Shown here in pieces: positions 6,479-11,327 of a stretch of DNA of 11,327 nucleotides (position 1 is its first letter; each line of letters starts with the position of its first letter). Made by a program: the position numbers and the translations under genes. Origin of the DNA: Dehalococcoidia bacterium (lineage in GTDB: Bacteria > Chloroflexota > Dehalococcoidia > UBA2979); contig JABIST010000102.1 in NCBI GenBank assembly GCA_018700215.1, positions 1 through 11,327 of the forward strand, written 5' to 3'. The notes under the pieces were generated by a model. That model saw only the letters and a program-made list of their open reading frames with translations, made no database searches and had not been told where the DNA came from.

Positions 6479-6853
6479 ATGCAGGTACACGTGGTGAAGT
6501 CGGACGATGGCGAGACGGTGGAGCGGAGCGACGCGGCGATCTTCGAGGGCGGGCAGGTGTGGGGACGGCCGCTCTCGGCGGGGCTGAGCGAGCACACGAA
6601 CGTGTCGGTGGTGAACTTCGCGCCGGGGGCGCGAGCAGGGTGGCACACGCATACGCGGGACCAGGTGCTCTACGTGGTCTCGGGCATCGGCAAGGTGGGC
6701 GACCGCGACGGCGAGCAGGTGATCAGCGCGGGCGATTGCGCGGTGGTGCCGGCCGACCTGGAGCACTGGCACGGCGCGCATGACACGGGCTCGCCGATGG
6801 CGCATCTGTCGATCATGCCCGTGGGCGCAGAGACGACAGTCCTCGAGGAGTAG
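6479..6853 (+). CDS. Single-domain cupin, (R)-mandelonitrile-lyase-like
   Basis: A 124-residue small beta-barrel cupin. Motif 1 is PGARAGWHTHTRDQVLYVVSG, with metal ligands H56 and H58; Q62 stands where many cupins have a glutamate. Motif 2 is GDCAVVPADLEHWHGA, with H96 as the third histidine and H98 two residues on. The WHTH-x3-Q and HWHGA pattern resembles cupins of the (R)-mandelonitrile lyase and carboxymuconolactone-decarboxylase-associated type, which bind Mn or Fe. Activity may be lyase, isomerase or dioxygenase; it cannot be fixed from sequence. It is the last gene of the P450-HAD-DUF6282-cupin run and stops only six bases from the convergent end of the next gene, so the two transcripts must overlap or end inside each other. 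Confidence 0.92.
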   Translation: MQVHVVKSDDGETVERSDAAIFEGGQVWGRPLSAGLSEHTNVSVVNFAPGARAGWHTHTRDQVLYVVSGIGKVGDRDGEQVISAGDCAVVPADLEHWHGAHDTGSPMAHLSIMPVGAETTVLEE

Positions 6854-6859
6854 CGAACG

Positions 6860-7852
6860 TCAGGCGGCGATGGCGATGACGGGGAGCATCGGGAGCGACG
6901 TGTCGGACAGAGCGTCGAAGTCCGGGCGCTCCATCGGTGGTTCGTCGGCGAAGCCGAGGTGCTCGATGGCGACGCCGGATTCGGCGACGAGGGTGTCGAC
7001 GCGGTCGAGGGCGGCGCTGAGGACGAGGCGGTGAATTGCGCGGTCGCCGTCGAGGTCGGTGTCGAGCTGCCACTGGTCCTCGAAGTGCTCGGTGACCTCG
7101 GGCAGAATGTCGGGGTTGAAGCAGCTCCCCCACAGTTCGAGGCGATCCGCCTCGTCGATCGGGAGCGCTCGGTAGTTCGCGTCAGCGATGTTCGCGAGAC
7201 CTCGCGAGATCAGATAGGACTTCGTGGCTCGCCAGAGCAGATCGGTGCGCCAGAACTCTTCGAGGCCGTTCTCAAGCACGATGTCGCGGACCGTGGTCGG
7301 CTTCTTCAGCGCGCAGGTGCCACAACGGTGGACCTGTGACACAGGCTCCTGCCCCGGTCGTTCTTCCCAGTCCGCGTGGCGCATGAACGGGAAGGAGCGA
7401 CAGGCCTCAGGTCGATTTGCATGAGCTGAGCAGAGGCCAGCCACTCGATAACTCCCGCCCTGAGTTCGATCCGCCGCCTGCTGGACGTTTGGTGGAAAGG
7501 ACTGGAAGCGGGCGGGGTCTTCGTCGCGGATGCGACTGATGTCCTGGTTAGTCAGCTCCTCGTAGAACATGCAGGCGCGGTGATTCCCCTGGTGTGGGAC
7601 CTGTGCGAGCCAGGCTCCCAGACCATCGCCAACCCACTGGAAGGTGACAGCGTGTTCGTTGATCAGTTCTCGTGAGGTCTTGCCGGTGGAGTGCCGGAGA
7701 CGGATGACATCGTACGGTTTCACCGGGATGCCGAAGTCGACGCAGCAGTGCCAGCCCTTGCTGGAGCAGTCCCAAAGCATGGTGTCATCGAGCGCCATGG
7801 GGAGCGTGTTGAGTTCGCGCTGGCGAAACCCATCGCGACCAAGGAAGGTCAC
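6860..7852 (-). CDS. YkgJ family cysteine-cluster protein (second of tandem pair)
   Basis: A 330-residue protein with the YkgJ-type cysteine pattern (also described as an Fe-S or zinc-chelating cluster family, and related to FliB flagellin lysine methylase). The clusters run GWHCC near residue 36, RACMFYEELTN, LCSAHANRPEACRSFPF and HRCGTCALKK. The cysteines probably bind metal; no reaction is known. It is clearly homologous along its full length to the gene before it, with the same motif order. The start is a GTG at 7852 that overlaps the previous stop (GTGA, four bases), so translation is probably coupled; no ribosome site is seen. The paralog aligns from residue 1, so the N-terminus is believable; a Met at 7798 is a possible shorter start. 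The C-terminal third (after about 200) has no cysteine cluster beyond one SCFNPD and looks like a helical domain of unknown role. Confidence 0.85.
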   Translation of the reverse strand: MTFLGRDGFRQRELNTLPMALDDTMLWDCSSKGWHCCVDFGIPVKPYDVIRLRHSTGKTSRELINEHAVTFQWVGDGLGAWLAQVPHQGNHRACMFYEELTNQDISRIRDEDPARFQSFPPNVQQAADRTQGGSYRVAGLCSAHANRPEACRSFPFMRHADWEERPGQEPVSQVHRCGTCALKKPTTVRDIVLENGLEEFWRTDLLWRATKSYLISRGLANIADANYRALPIDEADRLELWGSCFNPDILPEVTEHFEDQWQLDTDLDGDRAIHRLVLSAALDRVDTLVAESGVAIEHLGFADEPPMERPDFDALSDTSLPMLPVIAIAA

Positions 7853-8850
7853 GATGCGACCGCGGCGGCGATCACGGGAAGTACGGGACGAGACGGGTCC
7901 AGCAGGCGATCGAGGTTCGGGCGCACCGCCGGCGGTTCGCCGATCAGGCCGAGGTCTTCGATCGCGATGCCCGATTCAGCGACGAGGGCGTCAACACGAT
8001 CGAGGGTGGAGGTGAGAACGAGGCGGAGTATCTGGTCGTCGCCGGCCAGGTCCTCGGAGATGTGCCACTGGTCCGGGAAGCGCTCTGCTACCACATCGAA
8101 GGCATCGGGATTGAAGCAATTGTTCCAGATTTCGGTGCGCGTTGAGAGATCGAGCGGAAGCGAGCGGTACTTCGGGTCGTTGGCGTGGCCGAGGCCGCGC
8201 GAGACGAGGTAGAGCTTGATGATCCGCCAGGCCTCGGCGGGACGCCAGAATTGCTCCAGGTCGTTGTCCAGCATGACTTGCCGGACGGTGGTCTTCTTTT
8301 TCAGGGCACAGGTGCCGCAGCGGTGAACCACCTCGGCGGCTGGCTGTTCGGGTTGCTCGTTCCAGTCGGAACGGAGCATGAAGGGGAACGCTCGGCAGGC
8401 CTCGGGTCGGTTTGCGTGGATGGCACAGAGCGCGGTGACACGGTAGTCACCGGTGCGGTCGGCGGCGCGCTGGACCTCGGGAGGGAAGGAGGCGAAGCGC
8501 TCCGGTTCCTCCTCGCGGACGCGACGGACGCCATCGTTGGTCAGCTCTTCATAGAAGACACAGGCGCGCTTGTTGCCTTGGAAGGGAACGTGGGCGAACC
8601 AGGCCGTCATGAGGCCGCCCCGCCACTCGAAGGTAGTCAGGCCTTCATCGATCATCTGCTGCGAGGTCTTGTGCGTGGCATGGCGGACGCGAACGACGTC
8701 ATAGGGAGTCAGTGGGATCGCGTTGCCGACGCAGCAGTTCCAGCCCCGCCCTGAGCAGGCCCAGTCGAGCGGCGCGTCCAGCTCGACGGGACGTCCGGTG
8801 GGCCAACTGAGCTTCGAGGAGTCAGCGCGCAGATATGCCATGAATGCCAT
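7849..8850 (-). CDS. YkgJ family cysteine-cluster protein (first of tandem pair)
   Basis: A 333-residue paralog of the following gene. It shows the same blocks: CSGRGWNCC with IPLTPYDVVRVRHATHKTS (about 32-63), RACVFYEELTN, LCAIHANRPEACRAFPF and HRCGTCALKKKTTVR, then NNCFNPDAF and a helical C-terminal domain ending DRVDALVAESGIAIEDLG. The conserved RP-x2-C and C-x2-C cysteines are those of the YkgJ metal-binding family. A soluble cytoplasmic protein is likely, since there is no signal or membrane segment. The ATG at 8850 is used here; an in-frame ATG lies three codons later. Neither has a ribosome site, but TATACC (8874-8879, minus) lies 24 bases upstream and could be a -10 of a short-leader transcript. 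It heads a two-gene unit with the next paralog and begins 65 bases after the stop of the secreted-protein gene. Function unknown. Confidence 0.85.
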   Translation of the reverse strand: MAFMAYLRADSSKLSWPTGRPVELDAPLDWACSGRGWNCCVGNAIPLTPYDVVRVRHATHKTSQQMIDEGLTTFEWRGGLMTAWFAHVPFQGNKRACVFYEELTNDGVRRVREEEPERFASFPPEVQRAADRTGDYRVTALCAIHANRPEACRAFPFMLRSDWNEQPEQPAAEVVHRCGTCALKKKTTVRQVMLDNDLEQFWRPAEAWRIIKLYLVSRGLGHANDPKYRSLPLDLSTRTEIWNNCFNPDAFDVVAERFPDQWHISEDLAGDDQILRLVLTSTLDRVDALVAESGIAIEDLGLIGEPPAVRPNLDRLLDPSRPVLPVIAAAVAS

Positions 8851-8915
8851 GGTGCGGGGGTGTGGCGACCACAGGTATAGGTGTTGTCCCTAGGTCGCCC
8901 GAACGGCCGCGGGGG

Positions 8916-10313
8916 CTACTTCGGCGGCTTGCCTTTGCCCTCGGGTGGACCACCTGCGTGGGCGGGTTTGCCAGCGGGCGGGCCGACGACTGGCGCCTCG
9001 GCGCACTCGCCCTCGATGTCGCCGTGGGCGAGGTGGGCTTCGAGGGCGCTGGAGCCGAGTGTGAGCGTGCGCTGGTTACCCGGATTCCCCGGCGGGAGGT
9101 GGCAGACGCTGATGTGCGCCTCGGCAGCCGGGGCGACGATGAGAGTCGCGGTGACCGGCGGTGGGTCCTGATTATTGGCGTCGATGACGTCGTCGTAGCT
9201 CGCGGTGACGGTATCGCCCTCGATGGCTGCGAGGGTGAGCGCCGACTGGTTGCTGTTCTGGGCGATGGTGAAGGTGGCGGTCAAGATGCCACTGTGCAGA
9301 TCGGTCTCAGTGAGCGTGAGGGTGATGCCCGCGGGATCGGTGGTGCTGGAGACAGCGATGTCGACGGTGTCGGCCCCATCGGTCAGGTCGAGATCGAGGT
9401 CATTGACGACGACCTCGATGGTGCCGCCGCCGAGATCGGAGATGGCGATGGTGCCGGTGATGCCGTTGCGCCAGAGCTTGGTGGCGGTGCCGAAGGGCTC
9501 GCCTTCGTCTCGGACGCCGTCGGCATTGAGGTCTAGCCAGGTCTCGAGCGTGTCGATGCCCTCGGTGCCGTTGCCGGCCCAGGTGAAGCCGGCGACGCCG
9601 TTGGCGTAGGTGGTGGTGACGTCAGCGAGACCGACGCTGGGGCCGGAGACGATGGCGGAGGTGACACGGATGCCGGCGACGGGGGCGCCATCATGGACGG
9701 TAGTGAGGACGATGTGCTCCTCGAAGCCGGGGGAGGCGTCGGAGGACGGATCGAGGGTGAGGGTGATGGCGGGGGTTTCGAACGAGTGGAGCGCACCGAC
9801 GGCGTCGAGGTTGAAACCGTACCAGCCGAACGGGCCGCTGGCGTTGGTGAAGCGGAGGTGAGTGGCAGCGTTGAGGCCGAGCGAGGCGAGGTCGAGGTTG
9901 ATGTGTCCTCGATCGTCGGTGAATACGCCGGCGCTGATGTAGTCGGAGCCCCCGTAGCTGGCTTCGATATGAACCATGCCGAAGGGTGCTTCGTCGACGG
10001 TGTAGACGCGGAGATCGGGGCCGGGGCCGTCGTAGGCGACGTTGTCCTGGAAGACGAGCGTGATCGATGACGGGAACGGGAATGGATCGTCCTCGGGGAC
10101 ATAGCCGATCTGGAGGTAGTTCCCATCTGGTGAGCCGAGCGTGGTGCCCTGACCTTGAAGAATCCACTTGAAACTCTCGACGGAGTCGATGTACTCGTCC
10201 GCGGAGGCGCGGGTGGGGCCGAGAACGAGCGCGGCACCGAGCAGCACGGCTGCAGCGACGGCCGAGAGACCGAACAGATGGTTGTTGCGCTGGTTGGTGT
10301 GATTCGCCTGCAT
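8916..10313 (-). CDS. Secreted multi-domain surface protein with CHxPPGNP module
   Basis: A 465-residue exported protein. Residues 1-38 are a Sec signal peptide: polar start, hydrophobic core about 12-32, probable cleavage after ASA. Residues 41-178 form a beta-sandwich-like module starting with SPDGNYLQIGY and DGPGPDLRVY, of a kind found in bacterial surface proteins. Residues about 183-282 resemble a bacterial Ig-like domain and contain a complete EF-hand-type calcium loop, DLNADGVRDEGE (positions 261-272). Residues 283-375 are a second beta-sandwich repeat also present in the neighbouring edge gene. Residues 401-437 are the Cys/His module CHLPPGNPGNQ...AHLAHGDIEGEC. The last 28 residues are Pro/Gly/Lys-rich. 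I chose the ATG at 10313 because it gives a normal signal peptide; the frame extends to a TTG at 10379 with no better signal. Function unknown; adhesion or matrix binding is a guess. Confidence 0.88.
   Translation of the reverse strand: MQANHTNQRNNHLFGLSAVAAAVLLGAALVLGPTRASADEYIDSVESFKWILQGQGTTLGSPDGNYLQIGYVPEDDPFPFPSSITLVFQDNVAYDGPGPDLRVYTVDEAPFGMVHIEASYGGSDYISAGVFTDDRGHINLDLASLGLNAATHLRFTNASGPFGWYGFNLDAVGALHSFETPAITLTLDPSSDASPGFEEHIVLTTVHDGAPVAGIRVTSAIVSGPSVGLADVTTTYANGVAGFTWAGNGTEGIDTLETWLDLNADGVRDEGEPFGTATKLWRNGITGTIAISDLGGGTIEVVVNDLDLDLTDGADTVDIAVSSTTDPAGITLTLTETDLHSGILTATFTIAQNSNQSALTLAAIEGDTVTASYDDVIDANNQDPPPVTATLIVAPAAEAHISVCHLPPGNPGNQRTLTLGSSALEAHLAHGDIEGECAEAPVVGPPAGKPAHAGGPPEGKGKPPK
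9003..9113 (-). other. Cys/His module CHxPPGNP, copy 1
   Basis: The coding segment for residues 401-437 of the secreted protein. It holds two cysteines and several histidines, with conserved PPGNPGNQ, a TLTLGSSAL stretch and AHLAHGD. The second copy at 10900-11010 matches it at most positions. I recognise the motif from many bacterial exported proteins but know of no tested function; metal or disulphide stabilisation is inferred. Confidence 0.75.
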
Positions 10314-10482
10314 GTCGGCCAGCTTTCGCGGGTCCCGCCGCGGTTGCCTCTGTCGCCGGATGGAATTGGAGTTCCACAACGCCTCGTGCGCTGCTGCCCC
10401 GGCTGGTCATACGGGGTCCAGTTTCGGGAGGAAGCAGACGGAAAACGAGCGCGGGGTGGTGACCGATATGAGGCGTATACGG

Positions 10483-10501
10483 ATGGCTGGACTTGAGCCA
10501 T
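10483..10501. repeat. Inverted repeat ATGGCT-N7-AGCCAT
   Basis: A 6-bp perfect inverted repeat with a 7-base spacer, about 170 bases upstream of the secreted-protein start. Outside it the match continues imperfectly (GGAT on one side, ATCC on the other, with a two-base bulge). It could be a protein site or a weak RNA hairpin; nothing decides between them. Confidence 0.3.
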
Positions 10502-10538
10502 ATCCGGGTTGAATCTGACGGGATCCGAACGCAGATCA

Positions 10539-10565
10539 GAACCGCCGCCCATCGGGCGGCGGTTC
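10539..10565 (-). terminator. GC-rich hairpin, probable terminator of the edge gene
   Basis: A perfect 12-bp stem (GAACCGCCGCCC and its complement) closes a 3-base loop, about 95 bases downstream of the minus-strand stop at 10660. The minus strand continues with TGATCTGC, so there is no real T-run and it is not a classic intrinsic terminator. Strong T-poor hairpins of this kind are common ends of transcripts in GC-rich bacteria. No plus-strand gene ends nearby. Confidence 0.6.
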
Positions 10566-10659
10566 CGTTGCGGCTGAGAGGTATCCGACAGATTAGTCGA
10601 ATCTCTCTAGATCTCAGTCCCGGCGGCAAGTGTGGCCGCCATTCTTACGCGCAGCACGA

Positions 10660-11327
10660 TCAGTCCTGCCGGCCACGCGGACGGGATTCGCGGTCAGCGG
10701 CACGCTGTGCGCGGTCCTCTTCACGCTGGATGCGTGCAAGGTCCCGCTCGGCGGTGCGGTTGGCGCGGTCCTCGTCGCGCTGAATCGCGGCGGCATCGCG
10801 GTCGGCCTCGCGCTGGGCGCGATCCTCCGCACGTTGCTCGTCGCGCTCAGCCTTGGCCTCCATGGCCTGCTCCTGCTTGGTGAGGGCGATGGGTTCACCG
10901 CACTCGCCGACGGCGTCGCCGTGGCCGAGGTGTGCACCGAGCGCACCGCTACCGACGGTCAGCGTCTTCTGGTTGCCGGGGTTACCCGGCGGGCGGTGGC
11001 AGACGGTGACCTTGGTGCCTTCTTCCTCAGTGTCGCCGACGTCGAGCGACGCGGAGACAGCGTCGGGGTCGTTGCCCTCGCCGTCGAACTCATCGTCGTA
11101 GGTGCCGGTGATGCTCTGGCCAGCGACAGCGGCGAGCACGCCAGCTCCCTCCTCGGAGGTTTCGCCGAGCTCGACGAGACCGCTGAAGATGCCGGTGTGA
11201 GAGCCGGTCTCCGTGAGGAGAACGGTGATACCAATCGGGTCAGCCTCACTGGTGACGACGACCTCGATGGTGTCGGGGTCATCGGTGGTGTCGAGATCGC
11301 GGTCATCGACGATGACCTGGACGATGT
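10660..11327 (-). CDS. Secreted-type protein with CHxPPGNP module and charged helical tail (partial at the 5' end)
   Basis: The reading frame is open to the right edge, so the start and any signal peptide lie outside; 221 residues are visible. A GTG at 11139 is internal Val, not a start. The first visible part (IVQVIVDDRDLD, then DPIGITVLLTETGSHTGIFSG and ITGTYDDEF) is the same beta-sandwich repeat as residues 283-375 of the neighbouring secreted protein. Next comes the Cys/His module CHRPPGNPGNQ...AHLGHGDAVGEC. The last 75 residues are very rich in Glu, Arg, Asp and Ala, with an 18-residue repeat (IQRDEDRANRTAERD, then IQREEDRAQRAADRE), and should form a long charged helix or coiled coil. 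It is a paralog of the neighbour with a different tail, suggesting that modules are exchanged. Function unknown; a surface protein is inferred. Confidence 0.85.
   Translation of the reverse strand, partial: IVQVIVDDRDLDTTDDPDTIEVVVTSEADPIGITVLLTETGSHTGIFSGLVELGETSEEGAGVLAAVAGQSITGTYDDEFDGEGNDPDAVSASLDVGDTEEEGTKVTVCHRPPGNPGNQKTLTVGSGALGAHLGHGDAVGECGEPIALTKQEQAMEAKAERDEQRAEDRAQREADRDAAAIQRDEDRANRTAERDLARIQREEDRAQRAADRESRPRGRQD
10709..10870 (-). repeat. Three degenerate 54-bp tandem repeats within the charged tail
   Basis: Units at 10709-10762, 10763-10816 and 10817-10870 each begin GCGCGGTCC or GCGCGATCC on the plus strand. They code for 18-residue units of the Glu/Arg-rich helix. The first two are close copies; the third has diverged. 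Copy number could vary between strains. Confidence 0.65.
10900..11010 (-). other. Cys/His module CHxPPGNP, copy 2
   Basis: The coding segment of the edge gene that matches 9003-9113: the same first Cys-His pair, PPGNPGNQ, a TLTVGSGAL stretch, AHLGHGD and closing EC. The DNA is also visibly similar between copies, which suggests a fairly recent duplication or selection on the module. Confidence 0.75.

Larger units (their letters stand above)
10314..10659. other. Intergenic region between the two secreted-protein genes
   Basis: This 346-base stretch has no convincing gene. It contains a strong GC-rich hairpin (10539-10565) soon after the stop of the edge gene, and a weaker inverted repeat ATGGCT-N7-AGCCAT (10483-10501) upstream of the next gene. 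No clear promoter or strong ribosome site for the secreted protein is visible. The last 66 bases before 10313 are open in frame with the gene and could be coding only if the TTG at 10379 is used. Confidence 0.6.

Noticed and set aside
8871..8884. Partly symmetric ACAGGTATAGGTGT upstream of the first YkgJ-type gene.
   Set aside because: Symmetry is broken at the GG steps and no -35 element fits; it may include a -10 but is not strong enough to list as an operator.
10311..10380. A riboswitch-like stretch on the minus strand (GAGGCAACC, a small stem, then GCGAAAGC) resembling part of a c-di-GMP class I aptamer.
   Set aside because: The match is partial: the second half of the aptamer is missing and the region runs directly into the start codon and signal peptide. 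A covariance search (Rfam GEMM model) would decide.
10573..10595. CTGAGAGG on the plus strand, reminiscent of a thiamine riboswitch element.
   Set aside because: There is no second conserved element, and no plus-strand gene follows.

Overview
This is an 11.3 kb stretch of a GC-rich bacterial chromosome. Eleven complete protein genes and one gene cut by the right edge are packed closely on both strands. There is no rRNA, tRNA, CRISPR array, transposase or phage gene. Codon use (mostly G/C third positions), Shine-Dalgarno sites and gene content fit a soil or hot-spring style heterotroph. Chloroflexota is my best guess, from the tandem YkgJ-type cysteine proteins, the DUF6282 hydrolase, the ferredoxin fused to a PD-(D/E)XK-like domain and the secreted CHxPPGNP proteins. 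This assignment is inferred and weak.

Left part (1-2054, all minus strand): a WYL-domain regulator lies upstream of a VOC (glyoxalase-fold) protein and a SnoaL/NTF2-fold protein. A small inverted repeat sits in the gap between the regulator and the VOC gene. This looks like a small regulated detoxification or small-molecule cassette.

Centre (2055-6853): a membrane-anchored seven-iron-type ferredoxin (minus) is divergent from a four-gene plus-strand cluster of cytochrome P450, HAD hydrolase, DUF6282 metal hydrolase and cupin. The 186-base divergent region holds a perfect 7-bp inverted repeat with an 11-base spacer, a candidate operator. The ferredoxin could be the electron donor of the P450. 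The other cluster enzymes could act on the same oxidised substrate, but the substrate cannot be read from the sequence. The P450 has an unusual acidic insertion before its I-helix. The ferredoxin has an unusual two-helix membrane anchor followed by a nuclease-fold-like tail.

Right part (6860-11327, all minus strand): two tandem paralogous cysteine-cluster proteins overlap by four bases. Beyond them are two related secreted proteins, the second cut by the window edge. Both carry the same beta-sandwich repeat and the same short Cys/His-rich CHxPPGNP module, but they have quite different tails: one is Pro/Gly/Lys-rich, the other a highly charged helical repeat. A strong GC-rich hairpin follows the edge gene and probably ends its transcript.

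The features most worth a second look are the ferredoxin fusion, the P450 insertion and its divergent operator, and the Cys/His module shared by the two secreted proteins.
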